A stretch of 64,000 nucleotides of DNA from Poseidonocella sedimentorum (GTDB lineage Bacteria > Pseudomonadota > Alphaproteobacteria > Rhodobacterales > Rhodobacteraceae): NCBI RefSeq assembly GCF_900116005.1, contig NZ_FOYI01000008.1:7501-71500 (forward strand). Reading direction: 5' to 3'. A model generated the notes under the pieces. It ran no database searches, was not told the origin of the DNA, and worked only from the letters and a program-made list of their open reading frames with translations. A program made the translations under genes and the position numbers. Of this stretch, positions 35,053 to 43,958 are shown piece after piece. Every line of letters begins with the position of its first letter. Within the stretch, counting starts at the first letter, position 1.

Positions 35053-35514
35053 CTAAAGCGGGAGTGCGGTGGTCGATTTGATCTCTTCCATCGACAAAAG
35101 CGCGGTCACATTGTGCACCCGCACCTCAGAGATCAGCGCTTGGTAAAACGCGTCATACGCCCGCGCGTTCTTGACCCGCACCTTCAGGATATAATCGATA
35201 TCTCCCGCCAGCCGATGCGCCTCCATCACCTCGGGCCGCGCCTGCAACGCCTTGAGGAATTTCTGTTGCCAGTCGGCATCATGCTCCGAGGTCCGGATCA
35301 GCACGAAGAAACACGCCTCGAACCCAAGCGCCTCCGCATCGAGCACAGCCGTGGTCGGCCCGATGATTCCCGCCTCGCGCATTTTGCGGATCCGGTTCCA
35401 CACCGGCGTCTTCGAACTGCCTACAATCTGAGCAATCTCGTCCAAGGATTGATCAGCGTTCTTTTGCAGCTCGGCGAGGATTTTCCGGTCGAGGTCGTCA
35501 ATGCGAACCGCCAT
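35053..35514 (-). CDS. Lrp/AsnC family transcriptional regulator, divergent from cysG
   Basis: The 153-residue protein has an N-terminal helix-turn-helix (DLDRKILAELQKNADQSL, then VGSSKTPVWNRIRKM) and a C-terminal RAM domain for ligand binding and oligomerisation (GDIDYILKVRV). It is divergent from cysG across 147 nt that contain two GGAA-NNN-TTCC inverted repeats, plausible operators. In related genomes this regulator stands next to sulfite-reduction genes, so the ligand may be a sulfur amino acid; that is an inference. Confidence 0.93.
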   Translation of the reverse strand: MAVRIDDLDRKILAELQKNADQSLDEIAQIVGSSKTPVWNRIRKMREAGIIGPTTAVLDAEALGFEACFFVLIRTSEHDADWQQKFLKALQARPEVMEAHRLAGDIDYILKVRVKNARAYDAFYQALISEVRVHNVTALLSMEEIKSTTALPL

Positions 35515-35533
35515 GTGCGATTTCCTTGAATGG

Positions 35534-35621
35534 GGGAAACTATTTCCCGCGCTTTTGCGCGATTTCCAGAATGAACCGCCTTATTTGCGCCGGTCACTGG
35601 CGTTCAGGCGGGAATATTTCC
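35534..35621. promoter_or_regulatory. Two operator-like inverted repeats between lrp and cysG
   Basis: GGGAAA-CTA-TTTCCC (35534-35548) and GGAA-TAT-TTCC (35611-35621) share the pattern GGAAN-N-NTTCC and are about 75 bp apart, near seven helical turns. AsnC/Lrp proteins bind such spaced palindromes cooperatively, so autoregulation and control of cysG are plausible. Confidence 0.45.
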
Positions 35622-35661
35622 TATATTTGCGAGCAAGTCAAACCTCGTTACCGTCGGCGCC

Positions 35662-37056
35662 ATGAACCATTTTCCGATATTCCTCGCGGTCGAAGGCCGC
35701 CGGATCGTGCTCTCGGGCGGCGGCGACGCAGCCATCGCGAAACTGCGCCTGATCCTCAAGACATCCGCGCGGATCACGGTCTTCGCGCCCGCCCCCGCAC
35801 CGGAGATCGCAGCCTGGGCCGCCGAGGGCAAGTTGCGCCTCGAACGGCGCCCGATGGACAGCGGCGATGCGCTCTGCGCCGCGCTGTTCTACGCCGCCGA
35901 CGAGGATGACGCCGAGGACGCCCGGACCGCGGCCATCGCCCGCGCCGACGGGGCGCTCGTCAACGTGGTTGACAATCTTCAGGACAGCCAGTTCATCACC
36001 CCCGCCATCGTCGACCGCGACCCGGTCACCGTGGCCATCGGGACGGAGGGCGCCGCGCCCGTGCTCGCCCGCGCGATCAAGGCCGAGCTGGAAGAGCGGT
36101 TGCCCGAACAGTTGGGCACTCTGGCGCGCATCGGCAAGCTCTTCCGCAAGGCCGCAGAGGCGCTGCCCTTCGGTCGCGCCCGCCGCGACTTCTGGTCCGA
36201 CTACTATTTCGCCGCCGGCCCCCGCGCCATCGAACGCGGGGCCGAGGCCGTGCCGTCCGCGCTGGAACGGCTCCTCGACGATCACCTCAACCGCGAGGCG
36301 CGACCTGGCCATGTCGCCTTCGTCGGCGCCGGCCCGGGCGATCCGGAACTGCTCACGCTGAAGGCGCGCAAAGCGCTGGACGAAGCCGACGTGGTCATCC
36401 ATGACCGTCTCGTCACCGCGCCGATCCTTGAGCTTGCCCGCCGCGAGGCGATCCTGATCGACGTCGGCAAGGAGGCCTACGGCCCCTCGACCGCACAAGA
36501 GGATATCAACGCCCTGCTCGTCCAGCATGCACGTGAGGGCGCGCAGGTGGTGCGGCTCAAATCCGGCGACGCGACCATCTTTGGCCGACTGGACGAAGAG
36601 ATCGAGACGCTGGAGGAGGCCGGGATCGGCTGGCACATCGTGCCCGGCATCACCGCCGCCTCCGCCGCGGTGGCGAGCATCGGGCAGTCCCTCACCCGCC
36701 GAGGGCGCAACGCATCGGTGCGGCTCCTGACCGGGCATGACATGACGGGGTTCGCCGATCACGATTGGGCCACGCTCGCGCAAGCCGGGCAGGTCGCCGC
36801 GATCTACATGGGCAAGAAATCCGCGCGTTTCGTTCAGGGCCGGCTCATCATGCACGGGGCCGACCGGGAAACCCCCGTCACCTTCGTCGAAAACGCCTCC
36901 CGCCCCGATCAGCGCATCGTCGCTTCCACGCTGGGCCGCATGGCCGATGATCTCGCCGCCGCGGATCTTTCCGGCCCGTCGCTCACCTTCTGGGGCCTCG
37001 CCCCGCGCGAGACCGAAGCCCGCCTGCAGGAGATCACGTCGCAGGAGCTTGCCTGA
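35662..37056 (+). CDS. cysG: Siroheme synthase CysG
   Basis: CysG makes siroheme from uroporphyrinogen III by methylation, oxidation and iron insertion. The 464-residue protein joins an N-terminal precorrin-2 dehydrogenase/ferrochelatase domain (residues ~1-205; VEGRRIVLSGGGDAAIAKLRLIL) to a C-terminal uroporphyrinogen-III methyltransferase (VAFVGAGPGDPELLTLKA, VVRLKSGDATIFGR). The first domain's nucleotide motif has GGGDAA where most homologs have GGGxVA. Siroheme serves sulfite and nitrite reductases; neither reductase gene is in the window. Confidence 0.96.
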   Translation: MNHFPIFLAVEGRRIVLSGGGDAAIAKLRLILKTSARITVFAPAPAPEIAAWAAEGKLRLERRPMDSGDALCAALFYAADEDDAEDARTAAIARADGALVNVVDNLQDSQFITPAIVDRDPVTVAIGTEGAAPVLARAIKAELEERLPEQLGTLARIGKLFRKAAEALPFGRARRDFWSDYYFAAGPRAIERGAEAVPSALERLLDDHLNREARPGHVAFVGAGPGDPELLTLKARKALDEADVVIHDRLVTAPILELARREAILIDVGKEAYGPSTAQEDINALLVQHAREGAQVVRLKSGDATIFGRLDEEIETLEEAGIGWHIVPGITAASAAVASIGQSLTRRGRNASVRLLTGHDMTGFADHDWATLAQAGQVAAIYMGKKSARFVQGRLIMHGADRETPVTFVENASRPDQRIVASTLGRMADDLAAADLSGPSLTFWGLAPRETEARLQEITSQELA

Positions 37057-37167
37057 CGCGGCATCGCCGCCACCTCCTTCGGCCTTTGGGGTTGCCGTCC
37101 GGGCGAGAGCCTGTATGCAAGGTGGCCAGTTGCGGCCCTCTGCCGCGCCGCCCATGGAAGACCCTCC

Positions 37168-37977
37168 GTGACCCACGCCGATCCGCGCCCCGCGCTCACC
37201 CTGCCCGACGCCCAGACCGTGACCGAGGTCCGGCACTGGACGGACCGCCTCTTCAGTTTCCGCACGACCCGCCCGCCGAGCCTGCGCTTTCGGTCCGGGG
37301 AATTCGTGATGATCGGGTTGCTGAAGGAGGACGGCCGGCCGCTGCTCCGCGCCTATTCCATCGCCTCGCCCTCATGGGACGATGAACTCGAATTCTATTC
37401 GATCAAGGTGCAGGACGGCCCGCTGACATCCCGGCTGCAACACATCCAGCCGGGCGATCAGATCATCCTGCGCCCCAAACCGGTGGGCACGCTTGTTCAT
37501 GACGCTCTGCTGCCGGGCAAACGGCTCTGGCTCTTTGCGACCGGCACCGGGATCGCGCCCTTCGCCTCACTCCTGCGCGATCCGGAGACCTTCGAGACCT
37601 ATGATCGCGTCATCCTGACCCACACCTGTCGCGAGGTCGCCGAGTTGGCCTATGGGCGCGAGTTGATTGACCATCTGCGGTCGGACAACATGATGCAGGA
37701 GCTGCTGGGCGATCTGTCCGGCAAGCTCAGCTACTACCCCACGACGACGCGCGAAGAGAGCGCGAAGATAGGGCGGATCACCGATCTTCTGAAGGACGGG
37801 ACGCTGTTTGCCGATCTTGGCGTCGCGGATTTCGGGCCGGAGACGGATCGCGCGATGGTCTGCGGCTCGCTCGGGCTGAACACAGACCTGAAGGCGATTC
37901 TGGAAAGCCACGGGCTGCGCGAGGGCGCCAACTCGGAGCCGGGGGAATACGTTGTGGAGAAAGCCTTCGTCGGCTGA
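37168..37977 (+). CDS. fpr: Ferredoxin-NADP reductase
   Basis: Fpr exchanges electrons between NADPH and ferredoxin or flavodoxin. The 269-residue protein has the FAD-binding RAYSIASPSWDD, the NADP-binding GTGIAPFASLLRD and the C-terminal YVVEKAFVG tail typical of bacterial subclass I enzymes. Translation starts at GTG with GGAAGA 7 nt upstream; the nearest ATG (37154) is out of frame. In related genomes it closes a cysG-cysI-cysH type cluster, but here it follows cysG after 111 nt. Confidence 0.95.
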   Translation: MTHADPRPALTLPDAQTVTEVRHWTDRLFSFRTTRPPSLRFRSGEFVMIGLLKEDGRPLLRAYSIASPSWDDELEFYSIKVQDGPLTSRLQHIQPGDQIILRPKPVGTLVHDALLPGKRLWLFATGTGIAPFASLLRDPETFETYDRVILTHTCREVAELAYGRELIDHLRSDNMMQELLGDLSGKLSYYPTTTREESAKIGRITDLLKDGTLFADLGVADFGPETDRAMVCGSLGLNTDLKAILESHGLREGANSEPGEYVVEKAFVG

Positions 37978-38016
37978 TGCGGCGGGCGCATCAACCGACG
38001 CGTTTCAAGGCAGGGT

Positions 38017-38916
38017 TTATTCCGCGGCCAGATCGGATGCGGGCACGGGCGTGAACTCGGCGATTACCTGATCGAAGGCCGGATCCTGGCTCGCAAGCTT
38101 GAGCGTCGCGCGCAGCATGCCCTCCTTGGAGCCGCAATCGAAGCGCTGACCGCTGAAGTGGAAACCGGCGAGACCGACACGGCCGATCCCGCGCGCGATC
38201 GCATCGGTGAGCTGGATCTCGCCGCCGGCGCCGGGCTCTTGCGTGCGCAGATCGTCAAAGATGCTTTCGTCCAGAACATAGCGCCCCACGACGGCGGTGT
38301 TCGACGGCGCGGCTTCGGGTTCGGGCTTCTCGACCATGCCGAGCGCGCGGCTGACCTCCCCCTGACGGTGGCTCACCTCAAGGATGCCATATTTGTAGAC
38401 GTTCTCGCGCGGCACATCCATCGCCGCAACGATATGCCCGGCGACACCGGCCTCATGGGCTTCGATCATTTCCGCGAGGCAGCCTTTTTCACCGAGGATC
38501 AGATCGTCGGGCAGGACCACGGCCACCGGGCCGGGCAGCGCCTGCTCGGCGGCGCAGAGCACCGCGTGGCCAAGGCCGAGCGGCTCATGCTGCATCACGA
38601 AAATCGCGTCTTCGGAAGAGTCGTCGATGCAGGCCGCATCGAGCTTGTCGGCGATCTTGTCCTTGCCCTTGGCGCGCAGTTGGGACGACAGCTTTGCGTC
38701 GGCGGAGACATAGCGCTCGATCGCGCCCTTGGAGGGGTGCGAGACGAAGATCATACGCTCGATCCCGGCCGCGCGGGCCTCGTCGATCGCATATTGGATG
38801 AGCGGCGTGTCGATGACCGGCAGCAGTTCTTTCGGCGTGGCCTTTGTCGCAGGGAGGAAGCGGGTTCCGAGACCGGCAACGGGGAAGATCGCCGTTCTAA
38901 CCTTGGACGAGTGCAT
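38017..38916 (-). CDS. galU: UTP-glucose-1-phosphate uridylyltransferase
   Basis: GalU makes UDP-glucose for exopolysaccharide, lipopolysaccharide and osmoprotectant synthesis. The 299-residue nucleotidyltransferase has the N-terminal FPVAGLGTRFLPATKATPKE, with PVIDTPLIQYAIDEA next, VVLPDDLIL for metal binding, and FDCGSKEGML near the C-terminus. It is convergent with fpr and has a long upstream region of its own. Confidence 0.97.
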   Translation of the reverse strand: MHSSKVRTAIFPVAGLGTRFLPATKATPKELLPVIDTPLIQYAIDEARAAGIERMIFVSHPSKGAIERYVSADAKLSSQLRAKGKDKIADKLDAACIDDSSEDAIFVMQHEPLGLGHAVLCAAEQALPGPVAVVLPDDLILGEKGCLAEMIEAHEAGVAGHIVAAMDVPRENVYKYGILEVSHRQGEVSRALGMVEKPEPEAAPSNTAVVGRYVLDESIFDDLRTQEPGAGGEIQLTDAIARGIGRVGLAGFHFSGQRFDCGSKEGMLRATLKLASQDPAFDQVIAEFTPVPASDLAAE

Positions 38917-39217
38917 TCAATTAACTCCTTCGGCAAATGGGTTGTGCTGCTGTGCAGCGTCAATTCCAATCTAGTTCGGTTCAAGTAACAGCAAAGTGGT
39001 GAAATCCACCGGGAAAACGTGAGATTGTCTCGTCAAGACTCTGTTTACCCCAGCTAAGCCTTTAACAGTTATCGTTTTTTCGAAGTAGGGTTAATTCTGC
39101 ACTGCGGCGTGAAATTTTGGCGTCAACTTTGTGACTGCGGCAGAAACCCGCGCAGTTGCTCAGCATTTAAGCGAAAATATGTCGAAAGCGGCCGGAATGC
39201 GGCGCGATTTCAAGCGA
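38917..39217. other. Intergenic region upstream of galU
   Basis: The 301-nt stretch lies between galU and the lipoprotein gene, both on the minus strand. It is distinctly AT-richer than its flanks, with TTAA-containing segments near 38932, 39060 and 39088, and therefore probably contains the galU promoter. A small hairpin (GTGG-TGAAAT-CCAC) lies near 38997-39010. I see no gene or terminator with a T-run. Confidence 0.5.
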
Positions 39218-39877
39218 TTACCCGCCCGCCTGCCGCACCCCCGCGCCCAGGTTGGAGAGCACCCAGGGGCCAAGCTCGCCGAAGAGTCGGCTCATTGCCT
39301 GATCAAGCGCGGTCACCACGGCCGTGGCACTGGTCCCGGAGGTGGGGACGGCGGCGGAGAACACGCGACGACCAAGCACGGCGGCATCATCCTCGCGCAC
39401 AAGGGTCGCGATCAGGCCGATGCGTGCAGTTGCAGCATTTTCGCCCGTCAGACCCTCCCGGGGCCCAAGCTCGGCCTCGAGATCGGTCAGCTCCGTCAGC
39501 AGCGCGTAGTCCCCGACCGCCGCCAGCGGGCGGCGACCGACGAAGCGAAAGCCGCCGGTGGCCTCGAACCGCCGCACCAGCACGGTGCGGATCATGTCCG
39601 GCGCCTCGTCGGTCCAGCGGGCCCCGGGCAGGTATTGGGCCTCCAGCGGGGAGGGGCGGATCAGGATGCGGTCCGTGGCGAGGGCGCCCGACACGGTCAC
39701 GGCCTCGATGGTCAGATCCCGGTTCAGCTGCCGCGCTGCGCCGACGCCCGCACCGCTTCCGCGCAGCTCGTAGGCGTTGAGCGATTCGGAGGCCTGAGAC
39801 AAGGTGTTGAGCGCCTCACAGCCGGGCAAGGCCAGCAGAGCGCAGAGCGTCAGGATACGGAGCATGTGAGGCCTCAT
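39218..39877 (-). CDS. ABC-type transport auxiliary lipoprotein (PqiC/ABC_trans_aux family)
   Basis: The 219-residue protein starts with a lipoprotein signal (LTLCALLALPGC, lipidated Cys near residue 20). The rest matches the periplasmic auxiliary component of MCE-type transporters, with YELRGSGAG near the start and VSGALATDRILIRPSP. It would bridge the MlaD-like protein to the outer membrane. The ATG at 39877 overlaps the mlaD stop by 4 nt; an ATG at 39865 with GAGG upstream is an alternative. It is the last gene of the operon. Confidence 0.85.
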   Translation of the reverse strand: MRPHMLRILTLCALLALPGCEALNTLSQASESLNAYELRGSGAGVGAARQLNRDLTIEAVTVSGALATDRILIRPSPLEAQYLPGARWTDEAPDMIRTVLVRRFEATGGFRFVGRRPLAAVGDYALLTELTDLEAELGPREGLTGENAATARIGLIATLVREDDAAVLGRRVFSAAVPTSGTSATAVVTALDQAMSRLFGELGPWVLSNLGAGVRQAGG

Positions 39878-41592
39878 CGTCTGAATTCCGGCGTTTCGCG
39901 GCTAAGGAAAAAGCGGGCGGGATCGCGCTCGATGCGCTCCACGAGCGATTCGAGCGTGGCGACCAGTTGGCGCGTTTCCTGTCCGAGCCGGGTGAATTGC
40001 GGCAACCCTGCGGCGAGGAAATCGTCCAGCGGGCCGCGTGCGTCCCCGGTGATGCTGGAGACATCGGCGAAGGCGGTTCGGGCGGCGCTGGCCGCGGCGC
40101 GCACATCGGCCGTGATCGTCGGGATGTCATCGGCGACGGCGGCGATGGCGCCCTCGATACGGGTGATCGCGGCGCGCAAATCGGCGGTGATCGCGCCGAC
40201 ATCCTCCTCCAGCACCCGGTCCGCGCTGGTGAAGGCGCGTTCGGCGGCCGAGAGGGTCTTGTCGGATGTGGTGAGCACCTGATCGAGCAGGCCGAGGGTT
40301 TCGTTAGCCCGCTGAAAGCTCCGGGTGACGGAGGTCAGGGTTTCTTCGGCGCGGTCGGTCAGCCCGTCCACCCGGCCGGAGGCGCGGCTGAGATCGGCGC
40401 CGATCGTCTCGATATCGGAGCGGGCGCTGGCGATCGTCTCGCTCAGATCGGTCATCAGCAGCGGCAGATCCTCTTCGACGGTCGCGGCGATCCCGTCCGC
40501 GGCGGTGCTCGCCTGCGCCACGAGCGCGCGCGCCTCTTCGACGAGCAGGTAGCCGTCGCCCTCCAGCAGTTCCTCGAAGGTCACGGCGGCGCTGTCGACC
40601 GAATCCAGCGTCTCGACCAGATCCACGATCATCAGATCGGTGGAGCTCAGCAGCTCCTGTGCCTCGCTCAGACGGTCGCTCGCCTCAACCCCGGCCTGGG
40701 CCCAGGCATCGAGCAGCACGGTCGCTTCGGCGGAGAGGATCAGGGTCTGCTCGCGCAGGGCGCCGGAGGTGTCGGCGATCTCCGCGATGGCCCGGCGCAC
40801 GTCATTGCCCAGCACTTCGTCGGCGGTGCGCAGCGTGGTTGTCCCGGCCTCGAAGGCGACCTCGGCCTGTTCGGAGACGTTCTCGATGGCGAGCAGGGCG
40901 CCATCGGCGAGGCTCAATGTGCTCTCCACCGCGCTGGTGATGCCCTCCAGCTCGCCGGTAAAGCGCGCGATTTCGGACACGGAGGTGCCCACGTCTTCCG
41001 CCACGGTGGCAAATTCCGAGAGGGTCCGGTCGAACTGGCGCGAGGCGGAATTGAGGTTGCCGAGGATCTCCTCCACCGCCCCGCGATTTTCCTCCGACAA
41101 CAGCGCATTGAGCGATTCCGTCACGCCGATCGCCTCCTCCAGAAGCCGTGGCGCGGCCTCGCTCAGGTTCTGCAGCAGCGACCGGCCCGCGGTGATCTCG
41201 GGGACCGTGCCGCGCGCGACGGAACGCAACAGCGGGTTTTCCGGCGTGCCCGAGGTGATCCCGACATAGCCGACCCCTGTCACGCCCTGGGACTCGATGG
41301 AGGCCACGCTGTCGGTGCGGATCGGCGTGCCCGCCTCGACCTCGATCCGCGCGCGCACCAGCCCGTCGCCACGATCCGAGAGCTGGATCTGCACCACCTG
41401 CCCCACCGAGAGGCCGGCAAACCGCACGTCGGAGGCGCGATCAAGGCCGGAGACATTGTCGAAATAGACATCGTAGTAGGAGAATTGCCGGTCGAGCTCG
41501 GCCTTCGAGAACCAGACGAAAAAACCCATCAGGCCCAGAAAGCCAAAGAGCGTGAAGGCCCCGATCAGGATGAAGTTTGCGCGCGTTTCCAT
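39874..41592 (-). CDS. mlaD: MCE (MlaD) family lipid-binding protein
   Basis: MlaD-type proteins form periplasmic hexamers that carry phospholipids between membranes. The 572-residue protein has one N-terminal membrane helix (residues ~8-28), a single MCE domain (VRFAGLSVGQVVQIQL) and then ~400 residues of Ala/Glu/Asp-rich helix with heptad-like repeats (repeated ADxxLxxxxxAFxxA patterns). The long tail is far larger than in E. coli MlaD (183 residues) and could form a needle-like tunnel as in PqiB or LetB-like proteins. It follows the ATPase gene after 22 nt. Confidence 0.9.
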   Translation of the reverse strand: METRANFILIGAFTLFGFLGLMGFFVWFSKAELDRQFSYYDVYFDNVSGLDRASDVRFAGLSVGQVVQIQLSDRGDGLVRARIEVEAGTPIRTDSVASIESQGVTGVGYVGITSGTPENPLLRSVARGTVPEITAGRSLLQNLSEAAPRLLEEAIGVTESLNALLSEENRGAVEEILGNLNSASRQFDRTLSEFATVAEDVGTSVSEIARFTGELEGITSAVESTLSLADGALLAIENVSEQAEVAFEAGTTTLRTADEVLGNDVRRAIAEIADTSGALREQTLILSAEATVLLDAWAQAGVEASDRLSEAQELLSSTDLMIVDLVETLDSVDSAAVTFEELLEGDGYLLVEEARALVAQASTAADGIAATVEEDLPLLMTDLSETIASARSDIETIGADLSRASGRVDGLTDRAEETLTSVTRSFQRANETLGLLDQVLTTSDKTLSAAERAFTSADRVLEEDVGAITADLRAAITRIEGAIAAVADDIPTITADVRAAASAARTAFADVSSITGDARGPLDDFLAAGLPQFTRLGQETRQLVATLESLVERIERDPARFFLSRETPEFRR

Positions 41593-41614
41593 GGTGTGCC
41601 GTCTCTATCCTGTT

Positions 41615-42418
41615 CTATTCTGCCGCCGAGGCAAGGGCTGCGCGCGCGCGGGGGCCGTGAAAATACTCATGCACCCATGGATGATCGACCTCAAGCATCT
41701 CCGCCATGGTGCCGGTCACGAGGACCTTTTTCTCCGCCAATACCGCGATCCGATCGCAGCAGGCGTGCAGGCTGTCGAGATCGTGGGTGACCATGAAGAC
41801 GGTGAGGCCGAGCGCGCGGCTCAGGCGGCGGATGAGGCGGTCGAATTCCGCCGCGCCGATGGGGTCGAGCCCGGCGGTGGGCTCATCGAGAAAGACGATG
41901 TCTGGATCGAGTGCGAGCGCGCGGGCGAGGCCGGCGCGTTTGCGCATTCCGCCCGACAGCTCGGACGGGTACTTGTCGCCCGCGAAGGGCGGCAGGCCCG
42001 AGAGCGCGATCTTGAGATCGGCCAGAGCGTGGCGGGTCTCGTCGTCGAGCCGCGCGGTCTCGGCCCCGCCGGCGGCGACATCCCGCAGCGGCACCTCGAC
42101 GTTTTCGCGCACGGTGAGCGAGGAAAAGAGCGCCCCGTCCTGAAACATGACGCCCCAACGGCGGCGCAGCGCCTGGCGCTTGTCCTCATCATGCGTGCGG
42201 GCATCGACGCCGAGAACCTCGATCTCCCCGGCGGCGGGTTCCTGCAGGCCCACGATGGTGCGAAGCAACACCGATTTGCCCGTCCCCGAGCCGCCGACCA
42301 CGCCGAGCACCTCGCCGCGATAGACATCGAGATCGAGCCCGTCATGGACGACCTGGGTGCCGAACTGGTTGCGAATGCCGCGCAGGCGGATCACCACCTC
42401 GCGCTCCGCCCCGCTCAT
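41615..42418 (-). CDS. mlaF: ABC transporter ATP-binding protein (MlaF family)
   Basis: The 267-residue ATPase powers the MCE lipid transporter. It has Walker A GGSGTGKS, the Q-loop MFQDGALFSSLTV, the ABC signature LSGGMRKRAGLARAL, Walker B DIVFLDEPTAGLDPI and the switch His in MVTHDLDSL. The phrase DGALFSSLTVxENV is typical of MlaF. ATG 42418 overlaps the permease stop by 4 nt; longer upstream frames are shadows of the permease. Confidence 0.95.
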   Translation of the reverse strand: MSGAEREVVIRLRGIRNQFGTQVVHDGLDLDVYRGEVLGVVGGSGTGKSVLLRTIVGLQEPAAGEIEVLGVDARTHDEDKRQALRRRWGVMFQDGALFSSLTVRENVEVPLRDVAAGGAETARLDDETRHALADLKIALSGLPPFAGDKYPSELSGGMRKRAGLARALALDPDIVFLDEPTAGLDPIGAAEFDRLIRRLSRALGLTVFMVTHDLDSLHACCDRIAVLAEKKVLVTGTMAEMLEVDHPWVHEYFHGPRARAALASAAE

Positions 42419-43560
42419 ATCCCGAGCTCCGCGAAGAAGATCGAGAAGAGCGCATCGGCGACGATGACCATGAAAATCGCGGCCACCACGGCCCGCGATG
42501 TCATCATGCCCAGCGATTCCGCGTTGCCCTTGACCTGCATCCCCGCATGACAGCCGACGATGCCGATGATGAGCGCGAAAAACGGCGCTTTGACGAGGCC
42601 GACGAAGACGTGGGAAATATCCGTCCCCTCGACGAGCCGGGTGCGGAACATGGCGGGCGAAATGCCAAGCTCGATCCACGACATGAACATGCCGCCGATG
42701 AGGCCCGACACGTTGGCGATGAGGCCGAGGATCGGGAGCATCAGAAGGAGCGCGAGGATGCGCGGCACGATCAGCGCATGGGCCGGATCAACCCCGAGCG
42801 CGCGCATCGCATCGACCTCCTCGCGCATTTTCATCGAGCCGATCGCGGCGGTGTAGGAAGACGCGGTGCGCCCCGCGACGATGATCGCCGTCAGGAGGAT
42901 CCCGAGCTCGCGCAGCACCGAGATCGCGATCAGATCGACCACGAAGACCTCTGCCCCGAACTGGCGCAACTGTGTCGAGCCCTGAAAGGCGAGCACGATG
43001 CCGATGAGGAAGGCCATGAGCGCGACGATGGGCACCGCCTTGAGGCCGACTTCCTGGCAATGGTGGACGAGCGCGGTGAGGTGAAAGCGGCTTGGGTGGC
43101 GAATCGAGACGGCGAGGCGCTGGAGGAAAATCCCGAGGTAGGCGATCAACTCGCCCCCGGTCCGCGCGCTCCCGACCACGGCGCGGCCGATCCCTTCGAG
43201 CCGGTCCGCCATCGAGCGGCGCGGGGCCGGGTCATCCTCGGGGGGCGCGAGGGCCGTGTCCACCGTTTCGAAGATATCGGCATGTGGCGGCTTGAGGCCG
43301 ATGAGCTCAGCGCCTTCCACCCGCCTGCGGTACGTGGCGAGCGCCCATGCGCCGGCGGAATCGAGCCGCGACAGATCGGACAGATCGATGCGCCGCGCGC
43401 CGCTTTGCAAGGCCGCCTGAAGCTCGGCAAGGTTGGACAGGGTCGCAGCGCCCCTCAGGCACAGCGCGCCATCCACCTCGCGCGACGAAAACGCCGCGTC
43501 CGCGGGATCATCCCGGCGGGCGGCGTGCGCTTCGGCTGTGGTGTCGGCGATCGAACCCAT
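42415..43560 (-). CDS. mlaE: MlaE family permease with N-terminal STAS domain
   Basis: The C-terminal ~255 of 381 residues are a MlaE permease with about five membrane helices and the conserved RTASSYTAAIGSMKMREEVDAM-type cytoplasmic segment. The N-terminal ~105 residues look like a STAS domain (LAELQAALQSG, RIDLSDLSRLDSAGAWALA), equivalent to the separate E. coli MlaB. So one gene encodes a MlaB-MlaE fusion, which explains why no mlaB gene is present. It is the first gene of mlaE-mlaF-mlaD-lipoprotein. Confidence 0.93.
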   Translation of the reverse strand: MGSIADTTAEAHAARRDDPADAAFSSREVDGALCLRGAATLSNLAELQAALQSGARRIDLSDLSRLDSAGAWALATYRRRVEGAELIGLKPPHADIFETVDTALAPPEDDPAPRRSMADRLEGIGRAVVGSARTGGELIAYLGIFLQRLAVSIRHPSRFHLTALVHHCQEVGLKAVPIVALMAFLIGIVLAFQGSTQLRQFGAEVFVVDLIAISVLRELGILLTAIIVAGRTASSYTAAIGSMKMREEVDAMRALGVDPAHALIVPRILALLLMLPILGLIANVSGLIGGMFMSWIELGISPAMFRTRLVEGTDISHVFVGLVKAPFFALIIGIVGCHAGMQVKGNAESLGMMTSRAVVAAIFMVIVADALFSIFFAELGI

Positions 43561-43614
43561 GGCGCGACCCTAGGACCGCCCTTCGGCAATGACCAGAGCC
43601 CGCGCGGCCCCGGC

Positions 43615-43866
43615 TCAGTCCGTCGAAGCCTTGGCCTCTAGCGCATCGAGCCGCGCCTTGAGGGCTTCGTTCTCCTCGCGCGCTTTCTGCGCCATGGCGC
43701 GGACCGCGTCGAATTCTTCCCGAGTGACGAGATCGCGCTCGGCCAGCCAACGGTCGAGCAGCGATTTCATCGCCGTCTCCGCCTCCTGCCGCGCGCCCTG
43801 GGCCACGCCCATGGCATTGGTCATGATCTGCGAGATGTCGTCCATGATCTTGTTGCGCGTCTGCAT
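43615..43866 (-). CDS. ubiK: Ubiquinone biosynthesis accessory factor UbiK
   Basis: UbiK (YqiC family) is a small coiled-coil protein that supports the soluble Ubi complex in ubiquinone synthesis. The 83-residue protein has the N-terminal amphipathic part (MDDISQIMTNAMGVAQG) and a C-terminal coiled coil with VTREEFDAVRAMAQKAREENEAL. An internal ATG at residue 8 is possible, but the first ATG fits the family. It is divergent from lgt across 92 nt. Confidence 0.92.
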   Translation of the reverse strand: MQTRNKIMDDISQIMTNAMGVAQGARQEAETAMKSLLDRWLAERDLVTREEFDAVRAMAQKAREENEALKARLDALEAKASTD

Positions 43867-43958
43867 AGCTCACTCCGTGTCTGGCGTGCTCCTTATATGG
43901 GGCGTCCGGCCCCGGTCACAAGGTTGACTTCCCCGCCGACCGTGAGCAGACAAGCGCC

